Part shown: positions 32,341 through 42,665 of the stretch, one piece after another
Position numbering within the stretch: the stretch's first letter is position 1
Layout of the letters: each line of letters starts with the position of its first letter
From: Hibiscus mutabilis
Lineage: Eukaryota > Streptophyta > Magnoliopsida > Malvales > Malvaceae
DNA: 64,000 nucleotides
Assembly: GCA_019671005.1 (NCBI GenBank)
Contig: CM033738.1
Coordinates: 19,122,202 to 19,186,201 of the forward strand
Direction: 5' to 3'
Made by a program: the position numbers and the translations under genes
The notes under the pieces: model-generated
Databases searched by the model: none
What the model saw: only the letters and a program-made list of their open reading frames with translations
What the model was told of the DNA's origin: nothing

Positions 32341-32713
32341 TAAATCCGTGTACCAGGGTATTGCCGAGGCATGTGCAGCAGTGGCGACTACTCCCAAGGT
32401 TGTCGAGGCGTCAAGGGTTGCTGCGGCATCGAGGGTTGTCGAGGCGTGCACGGCGTGCGCGTCAAGAGCTGCTGCGGCGTCGAGGGTTGCTGAGGCATGC
32501 GCATCCATGGTTGCCGAGGCAACTAAAAGTTGTTCATCCGGGAATGCATCGCATATCTCTAAATCCGCATCCTCCTCCCTATTGCGTTCTAAACGTGATA
32601 AGTGATCGGCCACTTGATTTTTTGTTCCTTTCCTGTGCATTGGCCTAGGACTGCTCCTACCGCGAAATCACTTGCATCACACATGAGCTCAAAAGGTAGC
32701 GTCCAATCTGGTA
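32341..32713 (-). pseudogene. Athila RNase H remnant and Ala/Thr repeat block, element 2
   Basis: An Ala-rich repeat (ASATLDAAAALDAHA) spans about 32350-32540, preceded in sense by the RNase H end (KGTKNQVADHLSRLE, intact here but frameshifted in element 1). At 32633 it joins to the RNase H start (FELMCDASDFAVG). About 250 bp are lost between two CCTGTGC-like words. Confidence 0.8.
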
Positions 32714-32830
32714 GTGACTTCAACAGTTGCCTCGACAATTTAGAGAATGTGTTGGTAAGATGTGAAGAAACCGATTTAGTCCTTAATTGGGAGAAGTGTC
32801 ATCTTATGGTAGATGAAGGAATAGTGCTCG
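32714..32830 (+). pseudogene. Inverted Athila RT fragment at the complex's right edge
   Basis: The + strand reads SCLDNLENVLVRCEETD and continues LNWEKCHLMVDEGIV. In element 1 the same RT segment is on the minus strand (about 23440-23560). It therefore lies opposite to its flanking Athila sequence and is joined directly to LINE ORF1 at 32831. An accidental open frame (32602-33018) runs through the junction; I do not regard it as a gene. Confidence 0.85.
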
Positions 32831-34235
32831 GCCAGGACGAAGCGATGGACGTTGTAACCAGCAGTAACGTGGATGCGAAAACCGTTGCTGCACATGGTAC
32901 GGAGAAGGAAGCTTGCCAGGACGGTGCCACATATGCTAGTAAGGTGGCTAACGTGGGTAAGAAGGATGCTAATGGGAAGGGGAAAAGGTGTTTCTTGAGG
33001 ATGAAGTTATTATATTAGAGGAGGATATAATAATGAGTCGGTCTAGCCCTGTTCCGTCTATTCAATTTTCTGACCGGGTCCATGATCAGATTGATCACAA
33101 TATGAGGAATACTCTGATTGTCCGTTTGCTTGGTAGATCCGTCGGCTACAACACTTTGTTTACGCGCATTCAGGAGCCGTGGGAACCGTTCGGTACACTT
33201 CAGTTAATTGATCTCGATAATAACTACTTTGTTGTCAGATTCTCTACTGAGAGCGATTATACGAGGGTGCTCACTGATGGTCCTTGGACTATATATGGAA
33301 GCTATCTAACGGTACAACCATGGAGTATGAGGTTTTCTACGGCTGAGAAGTATCCATCCCAAGTGATTGTGTGGGTTCGCATTCTAGGGTTACCCTACAG
33401 GATTTATAATAAAGCCTTGTTCCGTTATATTGCATTGTTGATTGGGAAGGTGGTTCGCGTGGATTACAATACATAGGATGGTGGCAGAGGGAAGTTCACT
33501 CGGTTAGCTATTTTAGTTGATTTGAACCAACCGTTATTATCATGTACACGGATCGATGAAACTTTGCAAAAGTTAGAGTATGAGGGGCTCCAAAATATTT
33601 GCTATGGTTGGGGGGTGTATGGGCATGCCAAGGAAAATTGTGCTCTGAATGCTAAACAGGTTTCGACGGAGGGTACAAGCAATGCGGCTGGGCAGACTGC
33701 TGTGATTGAGGAATGCTCGGAATCGAATTTATATGGTCCTTAGATGGTGGTGGAGAATCGTAGAGGACATGCGGTTGGGAGTGCGAGAACTGATTATGGT
33801 CAGAACAACATATAGAGTAATTCGAGAGGATTCTGATTTCGGTCTTTAAGGTCTGATGAGGTAGCAGAAAGGAATGTAGTTAAGTAGAATGATATGTTGG
33901 GACAGGTTAGAGCGATGGATAGGGAGCAAACACATAAGACACCAGCTGCTATGGGAAAGGTGGTGGAACAACAGAATGTTAAGCGTACTGAAGCGTATAA
34001 GGCTTCGAATCCGGAGAAGAAGTCAAAGGCAGTAAAGAAAGCGGCAACACAGGCTGAGGTGGTTCCAATTGGTGAAGATAATGTGGCTATGGTTGTTGAA
34101 CATGTGCCAAAGGTGGCCACAGGGAATCGTTCTACTGTTAAAATTGTTGAGGAAAGCCAGGCGGGTTTGAGTCCAAGCACGCAACAAATGAAGGGACAAA
34201 GTTTAGTCGGGAAAGGGTTGAAGAAAAGTGCTTGA
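32831..34235 (+). pseudogene. LINE ORF1: DUF4283-like domain and zinc knuckle (broken)
   Basis: After the insertion the frame carries DGATYASKVANV. An open stretch at 33021-33476 (VHDQIDHNMRNTLIVRLLG, FSTESDYTRVLTDGPWTI, YPSQVIVWVRILGLP) matches the DUF4283 RNA-binding-like domain of plant LINEs. A TAG at 33474 precedes FTRLAILVDLNQPL and the zinc knuckle at about 33600 (CYGWGVYGHAKENC), in which the second Cys is Trp. A Lys/Ala/Val-rich tail follows (33894-34235). ORF1 protein would bind LINE RNA. Several stops and the altered knuckle mark it as dead. Confidence 0.82.
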
Positions 34236-34509
34236 AAGGGTTTGAAGGTCAGGAAGGCAACTGAGTCGAGTTATGCGTTCCAGTGTGGTTGAATGGGTCC
34301 AAAGTGCGCAGGCGAAAGTGGATATGTTGGGACAGCATGTGAGAGATAAAAGAACTGTTGCGGCTACTCCACTGGCTACGGATCTTGTACACGACCAAGC
34401 AGTTGACGATGAGGGGTTGTGGAATGAGGCAGACAGTGAGGAGATGTCGGATGATATGGTAGAGGATGCTGCCGTTTTGGGGGGTAACCAGTAAGGTACG
34501 CTCTCTAGC

Positions 34510-36115
34510 TTTATATCCTTTATGATGTGTATCTTCTTTTGGAATTGTCAGAGAGCCAGAAGCCCTACTTTTAGATGTCAATTCTAGAGTTTTATGCAGG
34601 AGAATCGACCAAATATGGTGGCTTTGTTCGAACCACGTATTAGTAGAAGGTTGCAGATCTAGTTGTTGCTCAGTTGGGGTTTGCTCAGTCCTATCGGGTG
34701 GAGGTACATCGGTTTAGTGGAGGGGCGTGGCTTCTTTGGGATGATACGGTGGTAGTAGATATAACTCATGTCTCGAATCAGTTCATTAATGTCTTGGTAG
34801 AGGGTTTTGGTATTCAACAGAAGTTCCAACTTACAGCTGTTTATGAGAGTCCAACGGCATCAAGACGAATGCATTTATAGGAGCGTCTTGCTGGAATTCA
34901 ACCTCTGGATAATATTCTATGGGTGTTGGGGGTGATTTTAATGTGCTACTAGCAGAGGATGAGCGTGTTGGGGGTATAGGTAATAATATAGGGGTGAGCC
35001 GTCTGTTTCGTAGCTTTGTGTTTGACTCTGGGTTAACAGATATAGGCTGCCGTGGACCGCCTTTTACGTGGACAAGAGGAAATCTCCATCAGCGTCTGGA
35101 CAGATGTCTGGTTAATGCTCAATGGTTATCATGTTTCAGTGAGTCGTATGTCCGCAATTTGGATAGGTTAGGCTCGGATCATCGGCCACTTCTTTTATGT
35201 TTATCGGACACTGATCGTGAGAGGCAGAATAGACTGTCTCGTTTCATGTCGGTTTGGCAAGCTCATGAGACGTTTCTAGACTTTCTAAAATCGGTTTGGA
35301 GTCTGGATCGGAATCTTACTGATAATCTATCTGAGTTTCAGTCAAAAGTTGCTGGGTGGAACATAGAGACATTTGGGCATATCGGACAGCGAAAGAAGGA
35401 GTTGCGTGCGCGTATTCGGAGCATTGACCGGGCTTTGTTGAATCGACAGTCTACCTTCTTAGTGGAATTGGCAGCAAGATTGCGGTTCAAATTAGAGGAG
35501 GTGTTGTCACAACAAGAGGAGTTCTGGAAACAAAAAGTATGTACACAATGGATAATAGACAATACAAAATTCTACTATGCGTCGGTTAAGGCAAGGAACG
35601 TCGAAATATGATATCCACTCTTCGGCGAGGGGATGATTCTTGGGCTACAGATCAAGAGGAACTAGTAGGGATGGCGCGAGAGTATTATTCTAAGCTGTTT
35701 TCAAGTGAGCCGAGACCTAGTGTGGAGTTTCCAGTGCATGGTCGATTTTCAAAAGTTAGGGAGGTAGAGTTACTGCGTTTGGCGGATCCGGTTACTGATG
35801 AAGAGGTGAAGCGTGCTATTTTTGACATGGGTCCTCTCAAAGCACCTGGGGTGGATGGCTTTAACGCTGTTTTTTTTTTCCAACAGAATTGGGAAACAGT
35901 TGGGAAGGCGGTATGTGATGTTGTTCGGGGGGGGGGGGGGGTTTATTAGTGGTGATTTACTCTCTGAGATGAATAGAACCTTGTTGGTGTTAATTCCGAA
36001 GTTAAGTTCACCGGAGCATATGAGCCAATTTAGGCCTTTCAGTCTTTGTCGGGTTGTCTATAAAGCAATTACTAAAATAATTGTTTATCGTTTAAAGCTA
36101 CTGCTACAAGAATGA
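34510..36115 (+). pseudogene. LINE ORF2 N-terminal half: endonuclease and RT fingers (broken)
   Basis: FFWNCQRARSP near 34530 starts the AP-like endonuclease. After frame changes come GVGGDFNVLLAEDERVGG (34919 on), CRGPPFTWTRGN, LDRCLVNAQWL and LGSDHRPLLL, which are metal and phosphate-binding motifs. The linker runs to 35611. The RT starts in another frame with PLKAPGVDGF (about 35835). A run of 15 G (35927-35941) shifts the frame; the RT continues as LVLIPKLSSPEHMSQFRP and stops at 36113. At least five frame breaks are visible. Confidence 0.87.
35927..35941 (+). repeat. G15 homopolymer in LINE RT
   Basis: Fifteen consecutive G interrupt the RT frame. This may be true slippage or an assembly or sequencing artefact. 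Confidence 0.85.
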
Positions 36116-38016
36116 GTCTCCCAAGATCAGACTAGTTTTGTACAGGGAAGGACAATAACTGACAACATTATCATTACATAGGATATTCTTCACTCTATGA
36201 GGCGAAAAAAAAGGCGCAAAGGGATGGATGGCAATTAAGATCGATCTCGAAAAGGCTTATGACAGAATTGAGTGGGACTTTGTGCATGATACATTGGTGG
36301 ATTTGGGTATAACGGTACTTTTACGGGGGCTAATAATGCAGTGTATTTCCACAGTTTTAACTTAGATTATTTGAAATGGCTCGCTTACTGAAGCATTTAT
36401 ACCATCGAGAGGAATTCGCCAGGGGGATCCGCTCTCACCGTACATTTTCGTGCTGTGTTTAGAGCGGCTAGCACATGATATTCAAGTTGTAGTCTCGGCG
36501 GGCCATTGGGAGGCATTTTAAACGTCGCGAAGAGGGCCTCATATCTCGCATCTGTTTTTTGTAGATGACATGATCTTATTTGCAAAAACGTCTTTTAATC
36601 AGATGACTATCGCGATATTCTTCAAAAGTTCTGCCTTGCATTTGGACAAAAGGTTAGTGCCTCGAAAACTAATATCTTCTTTTCTAAGAATGTTCTGGTG
36701 TCTGAAACCTGGGTATTAGCCAAGGTTTTGGCTATGTCGAGGTGTGTGATCTGGGAAAGTATTTGGGCGTTTCGTTGTTGCATAATAGGGTGACTACTAC
36801 ATCTTACAAATATCTGGTTTTGATGGTTGAGTGGAAGCTAAACGGATGGCGCGCCAAAACTATCTCTCTTGTGGGTTGAATCACCCTTGCCAAGGCTGTT
36901 CTTGCTGTAATTCCAAATTATACTTTGCAAACTGATGTGTTGCCAATTGCTATTTGTAATAAACTGGAACAGATTATTCGTAAGTTTATTTGGGGTGTAA
37001 CGAATGGTCGTTCGGGGGTTTATGGAGTGAGGTGGGAGGAATTTTGTCCGCCGGTATCTAAAGGCGAGCTTGGCTTTCGTCGTCTTGCTCACCAAAATGA
37101 AGCATTCTTGATGAAGTTGGCGTTTGATCTCTTAACCAAGAAAGATTCTCTTTGGGTTCATTTCTTTCGAGTAAAATATAAATGTATGGATGATGTTCTA
37201 GTTGCTTTGGCGTCTAGGAATATGTCGCGGCTTTAGAGGAGACTTGGAGTGGTTTGGGAGGATGTTCGAAACAATATTTTTAAGAAACTAGGGAATGGCA
37301 CTGAGGTTCATTTTTGGACTGATAATTGGATTAAGGATATTGGACCTTTAGTAGGCTATCTGTTGCCTAGAAGTACGCTGGTTTCACCGCATGTGACTGT
37401 TGCAGGTATGGTGTCTCACATGGGTGAGTGGCGATATGAAGAATTGGATCAGGTGTTACCTACGAAAATTCTGCTGCGACTTGCGGCTATAAAATGCCCT
37501 TTGTCGCAGTTTACGTGTGATGCTGTGGGATGGGTAGCGACGATCTGGGGACAGTTTACAGTTAAGTCAGCCTATAATATAAGGTTTGGCATTGAACAAG
37601 GACCAAATGAGGATGTTTGGCGGGTTATTGACAAATTCAAAGGAACACAACGTATGAAAATTTTTCTTTGGATGGTTTGTTGTGATAAGATTATGTTGAA
37701 CTATAAAAGAGTGACGCGACACTTCTCAAGTGATGCTTGTTCTGGTCTTTGTGGTACAGAGATGGAGGATGTTGATCATGTCCTTCGGTCATGTCCTTAC
37801 TCGTTTGTAGTTTGGAAGAAACTCATAAGAAAGGATAAAATGAATGAGTTTATGTGTTGTCATATTAAGAATTGGGTAAAGATTAATCTAACGAAGCCTC
37901 AAGTATTTGCAAACGAGGCAACTCATTGGGACCTTTTGTTTGGCGAAACTTGTTGGTTTATATGGTTGAATCGAAATGCTTTAGTTTTTACTGAAGGGGA
38001 TGATGAGCCGAGATAG
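36116..38016 (+). pseudogene. LINE ORF2 central part: RT palm, thumb and zf-RVT-like region (broken)
   Basis: Frames give KIDLEKAYDRIEWDFVHD near 36235, GIRQGDPLSPYIFVLCLERL-like sequence near 36410-36470 and LFFVDDMILFAKTS (FVDD catalytic motif) near 36550. An open frame from 36925 is followed by another, 37249-38016, with RMKIFLWMVCCDKIM, LCGTEMEDVDHVLRSCPY and VVWKKL, the zf-RVT pattern. Stops separate the pieces (for example at 37234). Confidence 0.85.
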
Positions 38017-38111
38017 CCTACTTTGTCTCGTGCAAGGGTATGATTAGCGTCGGCTACTGCTGCTAGGGGAATTGCCGCAATGACCAGGCCGACGGGGCTG
38101 GGGATAGTCGT

Positions 38112-38609
38112 GTGATATGTAAATGGTCGCCTCCACCGGAGTCATGGGTTAACGTGAATTCGGATGCGGCAAGAGATACTAGTACGAGTTATATGAGGTG
38201 TGGAGGATTAATTAGGGGTCATGACGGACGATGGATAGTGGGTTTCGGCAAATTTATCGAAATATGCTTAGTATTGAAAGCTGAATTATGGGGTGCTTAC
38301 TTGGGTTTGCACTATGCATGGGAAAATGGCTTTCGCCAAGTGGTTCTTGAATTGGATAGTTTTGAGGTTGTGGACATGCTTCGGATTGGATCAAATTCAA
38401 TTAGTAATTGTATGTTAGGGCATTATTTTTTAGAGTTACGTCAATGGGCATGGACAGTTCTCTTGCAACATACTAGACGGGAAGGAAATTGTGTCGCGAA
38501 TGCGTTGGCAAAGATGGTTGATTGTGAGTGTTTGGATACGGTTGTGTGGGGTAATCCACCTATTGGTATCATTCCTTTGTTGAATTCGGATGCTATAGGA
38601 ACTATGTAA
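38112..38609 (+). pseudogene. LINE ORF2 C-terminal RNase H domain (open frame, 165 codons)
   Basis: PPESWVNVNSDAARDTST (first Asp), GGLIRGHDGRWIVGF, KAELWGAYLGLHYAW (Glu), VVLELDSFEVVDML (Asp) and HTRREGNCVANALAKM (His/Asn) follow the order of plant LINE-type RNase H. All usual catalytic positions appear present. The frame is intact but is cut off from upstream ORF2 by stops at about 38016-38100. It lacks a promoter of its own, so I class it as part of the dead ORF2. Confidence 0.82.
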
Positions 38610-38863
38610 TTTAGCGTTTGAACTATTAGCATATGTATTCTTTTTCCTCCACTTAGGTTTAGGGAGGTTTTTTAATGAGGCATATGTTAATAGGATAGAT
38701 GTTTGTTTTGATTAATGGAAACACACATCTTTTCATCAAAAAAATTACACGATGTACCAAATAATAATAATTACTTAATAATTTATTGGAGGTTTGATTT
38801 AGCCATCTTTTATTTCATCCTATTTTTTTATTTTTAAATAAGGAAAAAGGTGTTGCCTAATAG

Positions 38864-39172
38864 CAGGCGCAGAACGTTTAAGGGGCTAGTGGGGGCACGA
38901 CCCTCCAAAATTTTGAGAAATTTGAATTTTGCACTTAAAATTTATATTTTGCCCCACTAAAGATTTTTAAAAATTCATATTAAACTTTAAAATTTTGAAT
39001 ATTTTTAATTAAATTCTCACTCAAATTTTTTTAATTTTTTTGCTAAATCGCTCAGAATTATTAAAAGTTTTGTTTAAACTCTCATTTTTCTGAAATTTTT
39101 TATTTAAGCCTCCAAAACATTTTAAAATTTTAAGTTGGCCTCCTGGAACTTTTATTACAAGTTCCGCCACTG
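38864..39172. mobile_element. hAT-like MITE (309 bp)
   Basis: The left end CAGGCGCAGAACG and the right end (complement of GTTCCGCCACTG) are imperfect inverted ends of the CAGTGGCGGAAC type. CCTAATAG before (38856-38863) and CCTAAAGG after (39173-39180) are an 8-bp duplication with two mismatches, the size typical of hAT. No coding capacity is present. Confidence 0.72.
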
Positions 39173-39529
39173 CCTAAAGGATAAGTCTTTGCATCCATTT
39201 CAATAAAAGCAGAATGTTGTTACAAGACAACATACAAAAACAATGTAATTACACTCTTATTCTATAATGTTCCAATCTATACGTAATTGAACATGTATTA
39301 CACCACTCCTATATATATGTACAATTTCTTTTCTAAAACTCAGAATCTCCAGTTCACCATGTTGAAACCCTTGAAAAAGTTTTAATTATTTACCTCTACA
39401 AATGTTGTTAGCATAGACACTCCATACTATTTCCAGAATCAAAACAAGAGAAAGATCTACCTTTAAGCCTTTGTTTAGTCCATTTTCGCTCTTAGGGCAT
39501 CCCAATACACTCGATAAAAGATAATATTG
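39173..39529. other. AT-rich stretch
   Basis: No gene or repeat boundary is recognised between the MITE and the foldback element. Confidence 0.45.
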
Positions 39530-41290
39530 AGGCTTTGTATGGTAGAGAGGAAAGAAAATTAGAAAGATTAAAAATTGAAGTTATGAAAAAATGAAAAGAT
39601 GGAAAATATTTTTTTTCCATCAGTGTGCTTGGTTGAGAGGATAGAAAAGTAGAGAGAAAAAAAAGCTTTGAAAACTATAATTTATTTTTAATTTTTGTAA
39701 TTTAGTCAAATATTTTTAATATGATTATTTTTATTCAATTTAGTCCCTAAAAATTATTTCATCTAAAATTGACTCCTATTTGTTTCTAATTTTTATAATT
39801 TAATCTAATATTTTTAATATAGTTTTTTGTTCAATGTAATCACTAAATTTTTCTTTAATTCAAAATTGACCTATATGTATTTTTATTTTTTTTTAATTGA
39901 GTCCAATATTTTTAATATGGTTTTATTTTTGTCTAGTTTAGTTCATAATTTTTTTATTTAATCCGAAATAGACCTCTATTTATTTCTATTTTTTATAATT
40001 TAGTCTAATATTTTTATAATTTAATCTCAAGAGTTTCACTACCAATGCAACGCCTAATACCAGGTACAAATGAATCCAAACCAGAATATCGAATTCTACA
40101 AATGACCCTTTTGTGGCCTAAAAATATATTTTAAAAAAACAAACATATTCGGTTACATGAAAGTAAACAACCAACATGAACATAAAGAGGAAACAATTAA
40201 CTAAAGTCACCCGAGAAAATAAACCTTTAAAAACTTTAGGAAAATAAACGATTTAACAAAAATGCATTTTGGTAATTTTACAAGATTTAAACCCAAAAAA
40301 TTCAAAACTTAAATACAAGTTTAATATAAGTAGAAACATATTATACCTTTGTTTTGCTAATAAAAAAAAGTTCAAATCGAAGTAAATTTAACCGAATCGA
40401 GGTGTAGGGACTAAAATGTAAATGATTCATAAGTTGGATTTAAGTTAAAAATTCAGTTTTAGATCCGTTTTAGACTCATTAATTCTAATTAGACTTAATG
40501 ATAAATTCTTGTTGAAATCAAATTTGAAATAGAGTGTGAATTGCAAAAATAAGTATTTTATGGGTCATTTTGAAAACATTCATAAAATACAAGGTCCATT
40601 TTTTCAAAAAGTGAAATTAAATCTTCCATTATGAAATCAATATTATCATTAACATATAGACCAAGTTTCAGGTAATTCGAGCTAAAACGAGTCCTTAATT
40701 GCAATTATAAAATTAGTGACTAAAACATAGAGTTTGAAATTATAAGGCATTGGATTAAATTATGAAATAGAAATAACTAGAGGTCAATTCAAAATTAAAT
40801 AAAATATGAGGGATTAAATTGAATAAAAATAAAACCATAGTAAAAATATTAGATAAAATTAGAAATATATATGGGTCAATTTTGGATTAAATAAATATTT
40901 TATGGACTAAAGTGAACAAAATATTATTATATTAATAATATTGAATTTAATAATAAAATTTAAAATAAATAAGGGTAAATTTTATATTAAATAAAAATTT
41001 TAAGGACTAAATTGAACAAAAATAAAATCATAATAAAAATATTGGATGAAACTATTTTAAATATAATTTATTAATTTTATTATTAAAGTATGATAACTTT
41101 CACTTTTCTTTCTTATTTTTCACCCAATTTTAAAGAGAAAACTATTTGTATAGGAGCAAAGAAAACTATCTCTCTCTTATTTTCTTTCCTTTCAATTTTC
41201 CAATCTACCAAGCAACTATTAAATCATTTTCTTTTCAATTTTCTCTTTTCTCCTTCATCCCACTTTTTTTACTCAACCAAGCAAACCATA
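39530..41290. mobile_element. Foldback element with internally repeated arms
   Basis: The outer left sequence (GGCTTTGTATGGTAGAGAGG, then GAAAGAAAATTAG) is reverse-complementary, imperfectly, to the right end (CTCAACCAAGCAAACC, preceded by long CTTTTC runs). Inside, the left arm (39690-40030) has three to four degenerate copies of a unit of about 100 bp that contains AATATTTTTAATATGG and TTCAATTTAGTCCC. The right arm (40780-41070) has the reverse complement (GGGATTAAATTGAATAAA). Tandem units within inverted arms are the hallmark of foldback-type elements. The 700-bp centre has no supported gene. The borders are approximate. Confidence 0.65.
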
Positions 41291-41479
41291 AACGTGTTGA
41301 AATTTGTTGGCTTCTGACAAACAACCTTTTACATAATTTTTTAATAAAAATTAAACATTCCTCAATAAAATTAAAGATTTATTTAAGCGTTTTATTTAAG
41401 TAAGAAGGTGCTTAGTAAAGTGATAAAGTGTTTACAATTCTTTTTGTTACTTAGCCCATGTTAAAAAGAATGTTAAAAA

Positions 41480-42170
41480 GTTTAGGGTAGGTTTGATTCT
41501 AGAGGATATTTTTATTTTCTCGAAAAATAGAAAACGTCGAAAAAAATGTATTTGGTTGTAAATTTAGAAAATTAATTTTAGAAATTGAAAACAAAAATAG
41601 GTGAAAATTTGAAAACAGTTTTCATTATTTTGTTTTAAAATGTTTTAGAGAAGTGGAAAAGATGAAAACAAAGAGTTCTTTATTTCAACTTTATTTAACT
41701 CGGGTTCAAATTCTTCTAATGACATTTTTAAACCTTTGATTTATGTAACCTTATTTATTTATTATTATAATCATATAATATTTTTCTAATAGTTATATTT
41801 TAATATAATTATTTAATAATTATTTTTCATTTCTTTTTTGACAAATCTTAATTCTAATACTAATCATACCTAGAGCGGAGGGGAAGAAATGGCTCCTAGT
41901 GGGTCTAGAACCCATCATGACCTAAGGGAATATGAAAGAACAAAGATGAGCAGCTTGACCAACCGGCCAAATGTACTTGATCAATTATTTTTCATTTTTA
42001 CTTCGAAAAGTTATATATTAAACACATTTTTCGTTATTTTCATTTTTGAAAAGTTTTCATCTCTATTAACCAAATGTGTTTTCTAATTTTTAAAAAAATT
42101 AAAAATTATTTTATAAAAATGAAAATAGAAAACAATATTAAAATAATGTTATTATTACAAAATGTTAACT
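41480..42170. mobile_element. Degenerate inverted-repeat element
   Basis: TTTTCTCGAAAAATAGAAAAC and nearby AAATGTATTTGGTTG on the left have reverse-complement counterparts on the right (CCAAATGTGTTTTC, GAAAATAGAAAAC). The match is patchy and in simple AT-rich sequence, so this could partly be chance. No coding sequence. Confidence 0.4.
41890..41972 (-). other. tRNA-like (SINE-like) sequence
   Basis: On the minus strand TTTGGCCGGTTGGTCAAG resembles a pol III A box (TAGCTCAGTTGGTCAAG). GGGTTCTAGACCC about 50 bases later resembles a B box. No acceptor stem pairs, so it is not a functional tRNA gene. It is GC-richer than its surroundings. Confidence 0.4.
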
Positions 42171-42665
42171 TTTGTGATTATTGTTTTAAGATAAGTAGTT
42201 TTTTTTTAGAAAAATTAAGGTATTGAAATTTAATGAGTTAAAAAACAATTATAAATGAAGATACAATATGGATATCATTAGATTTATAAAAAATTATGAA
42301 TACTTTTAGTATTTTAAAAAATTCTATACTATAATTAACTAAAATGTTATTTTTGAAGTTTAAGTTTTTATTTTTTACATTTTAGTTGGACCATAAATGA
42401 AAAAATATGGGTAATTGGATTTCATGATCCTAAATATATAGGAAATAAAAATGTTGAAAGATTATTTAGAGGGCATATTTCTGTTCATAGGTGGGGGATT
42501 TAGTGTTGAAAATGTAGAAAGATTATTTAGTTAGTTAATTAAATGAATTTCACCACCCTAAATGTATAGGAAATAAAATGGTTATTTACCCATTTTTAAT
42601 AAGTGAATAAAATAAACATGAGTAATGAAAATTTAAGAAATAAGAAAATACAATGACAGATTAAC
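42171..42665. other. AT-rich stretch before the 18.5-kb element
   Basis: It contains two similar short blocks (CCTAAATATATAGGAAATAAAA near 42431 and CCTAAATGTATAGGAAATAAAA near 42560), each about 22 bases and about 130 bp apart. No gene. It ends with TTAAC, the left target duplication of the next element. Confidence 0.5.

Larger units (their letters stand above)
18306..32830 (-). mobile_element. Athila-like Ty3/gypsy complex: one near-complete and one truncated element
   Basis: The order on the + strand is LTR A (18306-19866), internal region 1 (19867-27088), LTR B (27089-28646) fused directly to LTR C (28647-30053), internal region 2 (30054-32713), and an inverted RT fragment (32714-32830). 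Coding is on the minus strand. Athila identity comes from the tRNA-Asp type primer site, the gag and pol sequence, and a third reading frame downstream of integrase. ATGGA precedes the complex (18301-18305) and recurs at 32845-32849, but the right border is not an LTR end. The present structure therefore needs recombination, not one insertion. Confidence 0.85.
18097..38750 (+). mobile_element. Plant L1-type LINE, split by an Athila complex
   Basis: The 5' fragment (18097-18305) encodes a start of ORF1. The rest (32831-38750) carries ORF1 with a DUF4283-like domain and a zinc knuckle, then ORF2 with endonuclease, RT, zf-RVT-like and RNase H regions. It ends in a short A-run after CATCTTTTCATC. 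The two parts share the strand and the interrupted ORF1 context (DQEAM before and DEAMDV after the insertion). A target duplication for the LINE itself could not be identified by eye. Confidence 0.75.

Noticed and set aside
32602..33018. 138-codon + strand open frame as a gene
   Set aside because: It joins antisense Athila RNase H, an inverted RT scrap and LINE ORF1 across two breakpoints.
18060..38760. Target-site duplication for the LINE
   Set aside because: I compared sequence before 18097 with sequence after 38745 and found no convincing match. The 5' end may be truncated or misplaced.
41891..41972. Functional tRNA gene
   Set aside because: The ends cannot form an acceptor stem and no convincing anticodon arm is seen.
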